Assembly: GCA_964449305.1 (NCBI GenBank)
Contig: CAYUYM010000015.1
Location: 1 to 32,955 of the forward strand
DNA from: CAYUYM01 sp964449305
Lineage (GTDB): Bacteria > Bacteroidota > Ignavibacteria > SZUA-365 > CAYQST01
Direction of reading: 5' to 3'
DNA: 32,955 bases
The notes under the pieces are model-generated. The model did no database searches. It saw only the letters and a program-made list of their open reading frames with translations, and was not told the origin of the DNA. The position numbers were made by a program, and so were the translations under genes. Positions 8,386-16,342 of this stretch are shown piece after piece (within the stretch, counting starts at the first letter, position 1; each line of letters begins with the position of its first letter).

Positions 8386-10371
8386 CTAATCGTCCTCCAC
8401 CACGAAGCGCTCGGCGAGCTCGTCGGGCATCTCCGCGATGAAGCGGGAGGGATCGGCCAGCGTCGTGCCGCTGAAGCGTTCGAACATGCGGATGGGGTGA
8501 CAGAGGATGAGGCCGCGTTTTGCGCGTGTGCAGGCCACGTAGAAGAGCCGCCGTTCCTCCTCCATGTTCTCGAAGCTGCCTGCGGCGGAGGCCATGGGGA
8601 AGCGGCCCTCCACAAGGTGGATGACGAAGACCGTGTGCCATTCGAGCCCCTTGGCCGAATGGATGGTGGAGAGCGTGAGCAGCTCGCGCTCGCCGGACTC
8701 GGGCCCCAGGTCCGCCACGGAGTCGGTGGGTGGTTCCAGGGCCATGTCGGCGAGGAAGGACGCGATGGACGTGTAGCGCTCCGCAATGTTCTGGAACATC
8801 TCGAGGTCCTTCATGCGCTTCTGGTGGTCGTCGTAGCGCTCGCGGAGCAGCGGCTGGTAGTGGTCCATGAGCTCGGCCACGCGTTCCCCCACCGTCGCCC
8901 CGGGGCGTGCGATGGAGCGCAGGCAGCGGAGAAGCCCCGTCACATCGCCGCGGACGAGGCGTCGGAGCGCCTCCTCCGATCCGTGTGTCAGGGGCGTCAG
9001 CCCGCCCTGGATCGCATCGGTGACGCGCTCGGCGCCGGCGGGGCCGATGCCGGGCAGGAGCAGCAGGATGCGCGTCCACGAGATGATGTCGCGCGGGTTG
9101 TCGATGACGCGGAGGTGGGCGATGACGTCCTTGATGTGGGCGGTGTCCATGAGCTTGAGGCCGCCGAACTTGGCGAAGGGGATGCCCGCGCGCGTGAGCT
9201 CGATCTCAAGATCGAAGCTGTGGAAGCCCGCGCGGAAGAGCACGGCCATGTCGCCCAGTCCCACACCCTCCTCGCGGAGTTCCAGGATGCGCTGGACGAT
9301 GAAGAGGGACTGGTCCTGCTCCGACACGGCGGAGACGATGGCCGGCGGCTCACCGGTGATGCGTGAGGTGAAGAGCGTTTTCGAGTACTTCTCCGCGGCG
9401 CGGGCGATGACCTCGTTGGTGAAGTCGAGGATGGGCTGTGTGCTGCGGTAGTTCTCCTCCAGCGTGATGACGCGACAGCCGGGGAAGAGGCGGGGGAAGT
9501 CCATGATGTTGCGGAAGTTCGCCCCGCGGAAGGAGTAGATGCTCTGTGAATCGTCGCCCACCACCATCACATTGCGGCGCTCCCCGGCAAGCAGGTGCAC
9601 GATGCGGGCCTGGAGGGCGTTCGTGTCCTGGTATTCATCCACCATGAGGTGGGCGATGTCGCGGCAGATGCGCTCGCGCACATCGTCGTGCTGTTCGAGA
9701 AGCGTGACGAGGTTGACGAGCATGTCGTCGTAGTCCATGAGATTGTGCTGGCGCTTGTAGGCCACGTAGGCGCGGGCGATGGCCTCGATCTGCCCGGTGA
9801 GCTCGATGAATTGCGGGTGGTCGCGGGAGATGACATCGGCGAGCGGGGTGAGCGTGTTGATGGATGCGGAGATCATCTTCCAGATGGTCTGCTTGAGGGG
9901 GAAGCGCGCCTTGCTGGTCGCAAAGCCGGACTTGGTGCGGAGGATGTTGACCACGTCCTCCGAATCGCCCTGGTCCAGGATGCTGAAGTTCGCCTCATAG
10001 CCGATGTGGCTGGCGTGGCGGCGCAGGAGCATGTTTGCATGGGAGTGGAAGGTGCCGCCGGACACCTGTTCGGTGCGGGCATCAAGCAGCAGGGCGGCGC
10101 GGCGGAGCATCTCGCGGGCGGCCTTGCGCGTGAAGGTGAGGAGCACGATGGAGCGCGGCGGTGCGCCGAGTTCGATGAGCCGGGCGACGCGGTAGGTGAG
10201 CGTGCGCGTCTTGCCCGTGCCCGCCCCCGCGATCACGAGCGCAGGTCCGTCGCGATGGCAGACGGCCTCATATTGGGCATCGTTCAGCTCATGGCGATAG
10301 CGGATCTGCAGGCGCCCTTCGGCGATATCCACCAGCGACAGCTCGGTCCGTTTCAGCGTGATCTTCTTCAT
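8386..10371 (-). CDS. UvrD/Rep/PcrA-family superfamily 1 DNA helicase
   Basis: This 661-residue ATP-dependent 3'-5' DNA helicase acts in repair or replication restart. All SF1A motifs are visible in order: Q-motif region LNDAQYEAV, Walker A AGAGTGKTRT, Ia TFTRKAAREM, II DEYQDTN, III VVGDDSQSIYSFRGA, IV ENYRSTQPIL, V STIHSAKGLEW, and VI RRLFYVACTRAKRGL. The protein is slightly shorter than E. coli UvrD (720) and ends after the core with an acidic tail, closer to Rep-like forms. I leave the symbol blank because uvrD, rep and pcrA cannot be separated here. The start is the ATG at 10371 (MKKITLKRTE); the upstream frame is open but reads as leader. No strong Shine-Dalgarno is seen. Confidence 0.92.
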   Translation of the reverse strand: MKKITLKRTELSLVDIAEGRLQIRYRHELNDAQYEAVCHRDGPALVIAGAGTGKTRTLTYRVARLIELGAPPRSIVLLTFTRKAAREMLRRAALLLDARTEQVSGGTFHSHANMLLRRHASHIGYEANFSILDQGDSEDVVNILRTKSGFATSKARFPLKQTIWKMISASINTLTPLADVISRDHPQFIELTGQIEAIARAYVAYKRQHNLMDYDDMLVNLVTLLEQHDDVRERICRDIAHLMVDEYQDTNALQARIVHLLAGERRNVMVVGDDSQSIYSFRGANFRNIMDFPRLFPGCRVITLEENYRSTQPILDFTNEVIARAAEKYSKTLFTSRITGEPPAIVSAVSEQDQSLFIVQRILELREEGVGLGDMAVLFRAGFHSFDLEIELTRAGIPFAKFGGLKLMDTAHIKDVIAHLRVIDNPRDIISWTRILLLLPGIGPAGAERVTDAIQGGLTPLTHGSEEALRRLVRGDVTGLLRCLRSIARPGATVGERVAELMDHYQPLLRERYDDHQKRMKDLEMFQNIAERYTSIASFLADMALEPPTDSVADLGPESGERELLTLSTIHSAKGLEWHTVFVIHLVEGRFPMASAAGSFENMEEERRLFYVACTRAKRGLILCHPIRMFERFSGTTLADPSRFIAEMPDELAERFVVEDD

Positions 10372-10404
10372 GACGGGAATATACGGGTTTCCACGCTGTC
10401 TGAC

Positions 10405-10498
10405 GTGGCAGGTGGTCACGCGTGTGGGAGGCGGGTGGTGTGGACACCCGCCCTGGCACTGCCACCACGAATGCCTTCGGGAATTCCCCCAATTCGTG
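10405..10498. repeat. Cluster of three inverted repeats in the helicase leader
   Basis: Perfect arms GGCGGGTG/CACCCGCC lie at 10430-10437 and 10445-10452 with a 7-nt loop. Outer arms GTGGCAG/CTGCCAC at 10405-10411 and 10459-10465 enclose that hairpin. A third pair, CACGAAT/ATTCGTG, lies at 10466-10472 and 10492-10498. Together they could fold as a structured 5' leader of the helicase mRNA or act as protein sites. Confidence 0.45.
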
Positions 10499-10680
10499 AT
10501 ACTTTGCCGTGGCTCTGAAACCGGGCACGAACACAACGTTGAAGAGTTCACACGTTGCCCGGTTCAAGAGATGTCATCAGGTTCATGACACAAGGAAGGG
10601 CTCCTGGTGGTGCAGTGTTGACAACGCCGCCCTTCGCGGAATGCCCCTGCCCTTTGTCCGCTGCATCGGTCCCCCCCCGT

Positions 10681-10701
10681 CGTCATTCGTCATTCGTCAT
10701 T
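10681..10701 (+). repeat. Heptamer tandem repeat, CGTCATT x3
   Basis: Three perfect copies of CGTCATT end 13 bp before the ATG of the mlaF-like gene. They are flanked by C8 (10671-10678) and C7 (10708-10714). All three tracts are slippage-prone and occupy the place where the leader and ribosome binding site should be. Confidence 0.85.
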
Positions 10702-10714
10702 CGGAATCCCCCCC

Positions 10715-11440
10715 ATGATCTCCATCACCGGTCTCCAGAAACGCTTCGGCGACAATCACGTCCTGCGCGGCGTGAACCTTGAAATCCAGACGGGCGAGAC
10801 GCTCGCCATCATCGGCCAGAGCGGCTGTGGCAAGAGTGTGCTGCTCAAGCACATTGTCGGGCTTCTGGAACCCGACGCCGGCTCCGTGGCCGTGGACGGA
10901 CGCGTCATCCACGAGCTGGAGGAGGACGAGCTCTACGCACTCCGAAAGCGGTTCGGTTTCCTGTTCCAGGGTGCGGCGCTGTTCGACTCCATGACCGTGC
11001 TGGAAAACGTCGGCCTCGGTCTGTCGGAGAACACGGACATGAGCGACATGGACATCGAGCGGATCGTGGCCGAAAAGCTCGAGATGGTCGGCCTCCCCGG
11101 CATCGAGCGGCTGAAACCCTCGGAGCTGTCGGGTGGCATGAAGAAGCGCGTCGGCCTTGCCCGCGCCCTTGCCACGAACCCTGATTACCTGCTGTACGAT
11201 GAACCCACCACCGGTCTCGATCCGGTGATGTCGAACCAGATCGACGAGCTCATCGCCGATCTGACGAGCCACCTGAATGTGACCTCCATCGTCGTCACGC
11301 ACGACATGTTCAGCGTCTACACCATCGCCCACAAGGTGGCGCTCATGCACGAGGGCGTCATGTATTTCCAGGGCGACCCCGACGAGCTGCGTTCATCGCA
11401 GGATCCCACCATCCGCGATTTCATCGAGCGGTTCGCATGA
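10715..11440 (+). CDS. mlaF: MlaF-like ABC transporter ATP-binding protein
   Basis: This 241-residue cytoplasmic ATPase belongs to the Mla/Mce phospholipid (or toluene tolerance Ttg2A) transport family, which drives lipid movement between the inner and outer membranes. Motifs are Walker A GQSGCGKS, the MlaF-specific Q-loop text FQGAALFDSMTVLENV, signature LSGGMKKRVGLARAL, Walker B YLLYDEPTTGLDP, and the H-loop VVTHD. The ATG at 10715 follows seven cytosines and has no Shine-Dalgarno. Usually mlaE (permease) and mlaD (MCE protein) are neighbours. Here the gene stands alone between a divergent helicase and a gene desert, so its partners must be elsewhere. Confidence 0.9.
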   Translation: MISITGLQKRFGDNHVLRGVNLEIQTGETLAIIGQSGCGKSVLLKHIVGLLEPDAGSVAVDGRVIHELEEDELYALRKRFGFLFQGAALFDSMTVLENVGLGLSENTDMSDMDIERIVAEKLEMVGLPGIERLKPSELSGGMKKRVGLARALATNPDYLLYDEPTTGLDPVMSNQIDELIADLTSHLNVTSIVVTHDMFSVYTIAHKVALMHEGVMYFQGDPDELRSSQDPTIRDFIERFA

Positions 11441-11652
11441 AACCTGAGTCTGCGGTGGATTGAGGACGGTGCCCGGGAGGGGTGAGGAACAGCCGCTGTG
11501 TCATGAATTGCTGCATGTGCCCGGTACATTTCAATGGCACGCACTGATGGTCGTGTCGGCGGACTCTGACTTTCGTTGCCATCTTCATTCATCCCCTGGT
11601 GGATGGGAACGCACGCCGACCATGCGGATGATGATGTCCAAGGAGGCGAACC
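11441..11652. other. Non-coding stretch after mlaF-like gene
   Basis: I see no supported gene and no strong terminator here. The stretch ends in a textbook AAGGAGG (11640-11646) serving the broken ATPase gene that follows. Confidence 0.5.
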
Positions 11653-12132
11653 ATGATTGTTGGCATTTCGATCCGGAACTTCAAAGGAATCCGGGAGCTG
11701 AACCGACCACCCTTGGAGAGGTTCCACGTGCTCGTCGGACCGAACGGTGCTGGGAAATCCACGAATGGCACAGATTTTTGGTCCCCGTGAAAAGGGTTCA
11801 TATCGGATTCCTTCAAGCTCGGGCTGGACAAATTGACACTCGCTCTCACACCTCCGGATGAGGAGCGATATCCGACCGCCAATGCTGTGCGACGGTTTTT
11901 GATGAAGGCGATTCGCCATTTCCGACGTGACAGCCCGGCGATGCGCCTGCCGTGCCCTGCAACACGTTCATCGGACCTGGCCCTCGACGGAACGAACCTC
12001 CCCCCGTGTGGTGGGCCGGATGCTTGGCGCCAATGGCACGCAAGGGCCGGCATTCCCGGCCTGAAACGCTGTCCTTCATTCTGTGCCATCATCGACATCC
12101 TGCAACAGTGGTTCCCGGCAGCTCATGGATGA
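11653..12132 (+). pseudogene. Remnant of an AAA-family ATPase gene (AAA_21/COG4637-like)
   Basis: From the ATG at 11653 (AAGGAGG 6 nt upstream) the frame reads a typical SMC/RecF-like N-terminus: IRNFKGIREL, then PPLERFHVLVGPNGAGKST, an intact Walker A. It then loses similarity and hits TGA at 11788-11790. The same frame resumes after this stop with LALTPPDEERYPTA, then RHFRRDSPAMRLPCP and LALDGTNLP, a block I associate with the middle of AAA_21-type predicted ATPases. At a run of six C (12000-12005) a one-base shift would continue NLPRVVGRML. The usual roughly 100 residues or more between these blocks are missing, as is the C-terminal Walker B half. I read this as a decayed gene with an internal deletion, a stop and a frameshift. 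Confidence 0.7.
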
Positions 12133-12176
12133 CGATGGAAACCAGTGAATGCTGGCTGCTGTTCAGGGACGACAAT

Positions 12177-12219
12177 CAACATGAAGGCACGAAGTGCGTC
12201 ACTTCGTGCCTTCATGTTG
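12177..12219. terminator. Perfect 20-bp-arm hairpin downstream of the lut/aconitase cluster
   Basis: Arms at 12177-12196 and 12200-12219 are exactly complementary around a 3-nt loop (core GGCACGAAGTG/CACTTCGTGCC). The hairpin lies 34 bp beyond the stop of the MmgE/PrpD gene and just after the ATPase remnant, so it could end transcription from either side. Neither flank has a good T tract, so an mRNA-stabilising hairpin or a mobile-repeat footprint is also possible. Confidence 0.6.
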
Positions 12220-12253
12220 GAAGCGCCACCCGACGCTCAGGACCGACTGTCAA

Positions 12254-13687
12254 CTACACCACAAGCGCCTTCATGAACTCGTTGGCGGTCATGGTTTCAC
12301 ATGCAAAGATGGCGTCGCGCATGGCGCGCTGACGCGTCGCGTCGATGAGTGCGGACGACAGCCCATCGAACTTGTTGTCGAGATCCTCCAAGGTCATCGG
12401 CTCGCGGGGGTCGCCCTTCGGGTACTCGAGGTACTCGCTGAACTCGCGGCCGTCCTTCGTGCGCACCACCACCTTCGATGGCTGCTTCGCGGGGAACATG
12501 GCCTCGAACTCCATCGATGCCTCGCCCTTGATCCGGTCGATCACCTCCCAGATCCGCGGATCCCTGAGCTTCTCCTCGCTGAAGGACTGCGTCGTGATCC
12601 TGTGATCCACGAGCGCCGCGGCGATGCAGTACGGCAGGCTGTGATCCGCCGTCTCACGCGATTCGGGACGGTACTTGTGAGGGTCGAAGAGGATGTCGCA
12701 TGCACGGGCGATGGTGGTGATGGTGACGGACTCGATCTCGTTGTAGGGGATCGCGTTTTCCGTCACGGCCTTCAGCGTGCAGGAGATGTGCGTGTGCGTG
12801 AGCGCCTCCGTGGGGAAGGCCTTCATGCCGCATTCCAGGATCTTCCACGATTTCCCGAGGCTGCCGACCAGCGCGTCGAGATCCCAGCCCCAGTCGCCCA
12901 GGGCGTCACGGCCGTGCATCGGCACGGGATGCACCTCCTGCGCCTTGACGTCCCAGCCGAAGAAGCAGTCCATGAAGCCCTCCTTGCCCTCGAACACGGC
13001 TTCAGTGCCGCTGTAGCCGCGCTGCGCCATCAGTGCGGCGAACACGCCCGCCTGCGTGGCCATCGGATCCACCGTGTTCTTCATCATCGTGAGCCTGCCC
13101 GCGGTGGGACAGCCGATGGTGTGGTTGTGCGAGCCGTTGATGCCGATGGCGTTCACCATCTGATCCACGGTGAGGCCGAGCACACGACCGGCAACGATGG
13201 GCGAGACGAACTGCGTGAGCGTGGCATGGTGCCATTTGCGCTCGCGGACGCCGGGCTTGGCGAATTCGCAGAGCCGCTGCTCGAACTCATAGGCCAGGAC
13301 AATGGCGACAATGACCTCCTTCATCGACGCACCGGTCATCTCCCCCACCGACAGGGCCGCGGGGATGAGGTCCGACGGGTGCGAGGGGTCGTCCTTCCAG
13401 TAGATGTCGTTGAAATCGAGGGCGCGGATCATGAGGGAGTTGACCAGGGTGGCGTTCACGGCCGGCATCCTGTCGCCGAAGCCGATGAGTGTGGCCTCGG
13501 GCTTGCCGCCCATGTCCACATAGATGTCGCGAAGGATGTTCACATCGCGTGTATGGAAGCCACCGAGGGCACAGCCGACGGAATCGTAGAGGAACCGCTT
13601 CACTTCGTTGACCACGGAGGCGGGCAGGTCCTCATACTTCAGAGAAACGGCGAATTCGGCGATCTGACGGGCGATTGATTTTTCCAT
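12254..13687 (-). CDS. MmgE/PrpD family protein (2-methylcitrate dehydratase-like)
   Basis: This 477-residue protein belongs to the MmgE/PrpD family, whose members include 2-methylcitrate dehydratase and cis-aconitate decarboxylase. Family features are RFLYDSVGCALGG near residue 35, RALDFNDIYWKDDPSHPSD near 90-110, GCPTAGRLTMMKN, and the conserved KAFPTEALTH region in the second half. The length is normal. The start is the ATG at 13687; the open frame upstream overlaps the aconitase stop. It is the last gene of a six-gene same-strand cluster, 47 bp after the aconitase, so the substrate is probably a tricarboxylate shared with that enzyme. Which member of the family it is cannot be settled from sequence alone. 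Confidence 0.88.
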   Translation of the reverse strand: MEKSIARQIAEFAVSLKYEDLPASVVNEVKRFLYDSVGCALGGFHTRDVNILRDIYVDMGGKPEATLIGFGDRMPAVNATLVNSLMIRALDFNDIYWKDDPSHPSDLIPAALSVGEMTGASMKEVIVAIVLAYEFEQRLCEFAKPGVRERKWHHATLTQFVSPIVAGRVLGLTVDQMVNAIGINGSHNHTIGCPTAGRLTMMKNTVDPMATQAGVFAALMAQRGYSGTEAVFEGKEGFMDCFFGWDVKAQEVHPVPMHGRDALGDWGWDLDALVGSLGKSWKILECGMKAFPTEALTHTHISCTLKAVTENAIPYNEIESVTITTIARACDILFDPHKYRPESRETADHSLPYCIAAALVDHRITTQSFSEEKLRDPRIWEVIDRIKGEASMEFEAMFPAKQPSKVVVRTKDGREFSEYLEYPKGDPREPMTLEDLDNKFDGLSSALIDATRQRAMRDAIFACETMTANEFMKALVV

Positions 13688-13734
13688 GGAGTATCCAGAT
13701 GGTGATGAAATGACGGATGGAAAGGGTGCAGCGA

Positions 13735-15696
13735 TCAGAGGCGTTTCATGACCCACTGTTCGAGACCGCCGACAAGCACGAGTTCCTGTGCCGCCGGTCC
13801 CACGGGATCGATGTGATACGTGCGACCATCGGTTGTGATGGTGGCAGAGCGCATGTCGAGTGTTGCAGTGATGCCGGTGAGCACGCTCGGACGGTCGCTG
13901 CCGAAACGCGCCTTGAGGTCACGCACGAGCTCCGGCGCCTCGATCACGAGGAAACCGTTGTTGATGGCATTGCGCTTGTACGTCTCGCTGAACGAACCCG
14001 CGATGACAAGGCGGATGCCGCGGTACATGAGCGCGGTGGCGGCCTGCTCACGCGAGCTGCCAGTGCCGAAGTTGAAACCACCCACGAGAAAGTCGCCTTC
14101 GGTGACCATGGCGGCGAAGGTCGGGTCGTAGTTCTCCATCACCACCTCAGCCTGCTGCTGCGGGGTGAAGTCGTCGTTGTAGGTGTATCTGCCGGGATAG
14201 ATGCCATCGGTGTTGAGGTTGTCCTGATGGCAGAAGATGATGCCGCCCTGGAGCACCCCGGGGAAGCCGTCGATCACGGTGACTGCGGCCTGGCCCGCGG
14301 GCTTGGGACGCGCCTCGATGCCTCCGACGAGCTCACGCGCTTCACCGGTGAACGGGGTGTCGATCTTGCCGGCGATGGCGGAGGCGGCCACGACCGCGGG
14401 GGAGGCGAGATACGCCTGCGCGGTCTGCGCGCCCATGCGCCCCTTGAAGTTGCGGTTCGTGGCGGAGATCCCCACCTCGCCCTCCTCCAGCAGACCCGTG
14501 CCGAGGCCGATGCACGGCCCGCAGCTCGGCGGCAGCGGGATGGCGCCCGCGTCGAGCAGCGCCTGCCAGTCGCCGCGCCTCTCGGCCTCCGCCTGCACCT
14601 CGCTTGATGCCGCGGCGATGTAGAACTTCACGTGGTCGGCCACGCGCCTGCCCCGCACCACGGCGGCCGCCTCGGCCAGATCGTCGACGCGACTGTTCAC
14701 GCAGGAGAGCAGGTAGGCCTTGTCGATGCGCACATCCGACGAGCGGATCACCGACACCGGCGTCATGGTCTTCACGCTGTTGGGACCGGCCACGTGCGGC
14801 TGCACGGCGGAGAGATCGAGCGTGAGGTCCTTCGCATACCAGGCGTCCGCGTCCGGGCGGAGCATCTCGCGCTCCACCGCATCAATGCGGGCCGCGGTGA
14901 TGCGCGGGTGGGCGCCGTTGCCGTCGGCATCGGAGGGCACACCCTGCAGGCCGCGTGCGGTGACGACGGCGAGCCGGCTGCGGTACCAGGCGATGGTCAC
15001 CTCATCCACCGGGAAGAGCCCCGCCAGGGCGCCCCACTCGGTGGTCATGTTCGCGATCGCCAGGCGGTTGTCGATGGAGAGCGAGGCCAGGCCGGGGCCG
15101 GCGAACTCGATGGCATGGTTGAGCACCTCGTCGTGGTTGAAGAACCCGCAGAGGGCGATGATCACGTCCTTGCCGCTCACGCCCGGTTGCAGGGCGCCGG
15201 TGAGCGTCACGCGCGCCACGGGCGGCACCTGCCACCACGTCCGGCCCGTGGCCCAGATGGCAGCCGCGTCGGTGCGGACGATGGGCGTGCCGAGGCAGCC
15301 GAGGCCGCCGTACATGTTGCTGTGGCTGTCGGAGGCCACCATCATCTCGCCGGGAAAGGCATAGCCTTCCTCGCACATGATCTGGTGACCGATGCCGCGC
15401 CCGGCCGGGTAGAAATCGACGCCCATCGTGGCGGCAAACTCCCCGATCTTCCGGTACTTCGCGAGGTTCTTCTCGTCGTGGTTCTGGATGTCGTGATCGA
15501 GGGCAAAGACCGGCTGGCGCGGGTTGGCGATGGCCGTGGCGCCGATGCTGCGGAATTTCGGGATGACAGCGCCCGTGTTGTCATGCGTCATCACGTGGGC
15601 GGGTTGGATGTAGATGTAGTCGCCGGAGCGCACCACGTGCCCCTGCTCGAGGTTGGTGGCGAAACGCTGGGCGATTTTTTCAATGAGGTTCTGCAT
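13735..15696 (-). CDS. Single-chain aconitase-superfamily hydratase, homoaconitase-like
   Basis: This 653-residue 4Fe-4S hydro-lyase has large and small domains fused. Catalytic features align with aconitase: DHD at 67-69, His104 in GIGHQ, SDSHS at 122-126, cluster cysteines Cys332 (SCVNSR), Cys392 and Cys395 (CGPC), NRNFKGR at 414-420, and GSSRE at 546-550 in the swivel domain. The swivel segments NTDGIYPGRYTY, NYDP, GFNFGTGSSREQAATAL and GSFSETYKRNAINNG closely recall fungal homoaconitase (Lys4) and differ from AcnA/AcnB and two-chain LeuCD. It would interconvert a 2-hydroxy tricarboxylate with its isomer. Its neighbours, an MmgE/PrpD dehydratase and a lactate-type oxidation module, suggest catabolism rather than lysine synthesis, but that is inference. 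Confidence 0.88.
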   Translation of the reverse strand: MQNLIEKIAQRFATNLEQGHVVRSGDYIYIQPAHVMTHDNTGAVIPKFRSIGATAIANPRQPVFALDHDIQNHDEKNLAKYRKIGEFAATMGVDFYPAGRGIGHQIMCEEGYAFPGEMMVASDSHSNMYGGLGCLGTPIVRTDAAAIWATGRTWWQVPPVARVTLTGALQPGVSGKDVIIALCGFFNHDEVLNHAIEFAGPGLASLSIDNRLAIANMTTEWGALAGLFPVDEVTIAWYRSRLAVVTARGLQGVPSDADGNGAHPRITAARIDAVEREMLRPDADAWYAKDLTLDLSAVQPHVAGPNSVKTMTPVSVIRSSDVRIDKAYLLSCVNSRVDDLAEAAAVVRGRRVADHVKFYIAAASSEVQAEAERRGDWQALLDAGAIPLPPSCGPCIGLGTGLLEEGEVGISATNRNFKGRMGAQTAQAYLASPAVVAASAIAGKIDTPFTGEARELVGGIEARPKPAGQAAVTVIDGFPGVLQGGIIFCHQDNLNTDGIYPGRYTYNDDFTPQQQAEVVMENYDPTFAAMVTEGDFLVGGFNFGTGSSREQAATALMYRGIRLVIAGSFSETYKRNAINNGFLVIEAPELVRDLKARFGSDRPSVLTGITATLDMRSATITTDGRTYHIDPVGPAAQELVLVGGLEQWVMKRL

Positions 15697-15769
15697 GGAA
15701 AAGTGTTGGTTGTCCGTGTGTCAGTGGTTGGTCGGGGGTGGCTGTGTCGTGGTGAGGCGGGCCGGCGGC

Positions 15770-16303
15770 CTATTTCACCAGCTCGAAATCGATGAAGTCG
15801 GCATGGTGGAAGATGATGCTCTCCGGTGTGCGCACCTCGCCCGCCCCCTCCTTGCTGTGCGTCGCGATGATGTGCATCACCTCCGATGGAAGCCCGTGCT
15901 TGAATGCCACGCCCACACCGCTGAAGGGATGACGGATGTGTCTGCCGAAAATGGACTTCACCGGCGTCCCGTTCACGATCTCGAATTCGAACAGCTTGCC
16001 CACGTCGGCCAGAAGCGCACCCGCCACCAGATGGTCACGGTTCACCGGGGTCTTCTTCTCCCCGTGGATCGCATTGAGCACATCGTCGCAGGCCAGACAC
16101 ATGCGGCACACGGCGCGCACATGGTCGATGAACATGATGCGCACATTGTCGGCGAGCAGGGTGAACGGGATGTTGCGCAGCAGCTCCTCGGTCCATCCAC
16201 GGAACTCGATGGCCTCCTCCCAGCAGGCCGACACCTTCTCGCGAAGGTCGTGATCCGTGATCTCGTTGATTTCGGGAAGCAGTCGTTGGACGATGTCGTT
16301 CAT
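15770..16303 (-). CDS. HD-superfamily-like protein with altered signature (AD instead of HD)
   Basis: This 177-residue, all-helical protein follows the HD-domain layout: His61, then HLVAGALLADVGKLFEF (91-107), His125 in RHPFSG, His149 in IIATHS, and Asp169 in HHADF. The signature dipeptide is Ala99-Asp100 (codon GCC at 16009-16007) where the family has His-Asp, so metal binding is probably altered. The start ATG at 16303 has AAGGA 10 nt upstream. It lies 39 bp after lutC and 73 bp before the aconitase gene, inside one apparent operon. It could be a degenerate phosphohydrolase, a nucleotide sensor or a structural partner; the function is not known. Confidence 0.75.
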   Translation of the reverse strand: MNDIVQRLLPEINEITDHDLREKVSACWEEAIEFRGWTEELLRNIPFTLLADNVRIMFIDHVRAVCRMCLACDDVLNAIHGEKKTPVNRDHLVAGALLADVGKLFEFEIVNGTPVKSIFGRHIRHPFSGVGVAFKHGLPSEVMHIIATHSKEGAGEVRTPESIIFHHADFIDFELVK

Positions 16304-16342
16304 GAGCGGTGAATCCTTGTGTTGTGAAGGAAAGGGGAATGG

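Larger units (their letters stand above)
10372..10714. other. Divergent intergenic region between helicase and mlaF-like gene
   Basis: These 343 bp must carry promoters for both flanking genes. The left half contains several inverted repeats (listed separately). The right half holds TTGACA at about 10618, a run of eight C at 10671-10678, a heptamer tandem repeat, and a run of seven C touching the mlaF-like ATG. No coding frame is convincing. Confidence 0.6.

Noticed and set aside
12194..13678. 494-codon plus-strand open frame
   Set aside because: It lies wholly opposite the MmgE/PrpD gene, whose domain content is clear, and its composition is that of a shadow.
14632..15795. 387-codon plus-strand open frame
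   Set aside because: It is antisense to the aconitase, whose catalytic motifs are intact.
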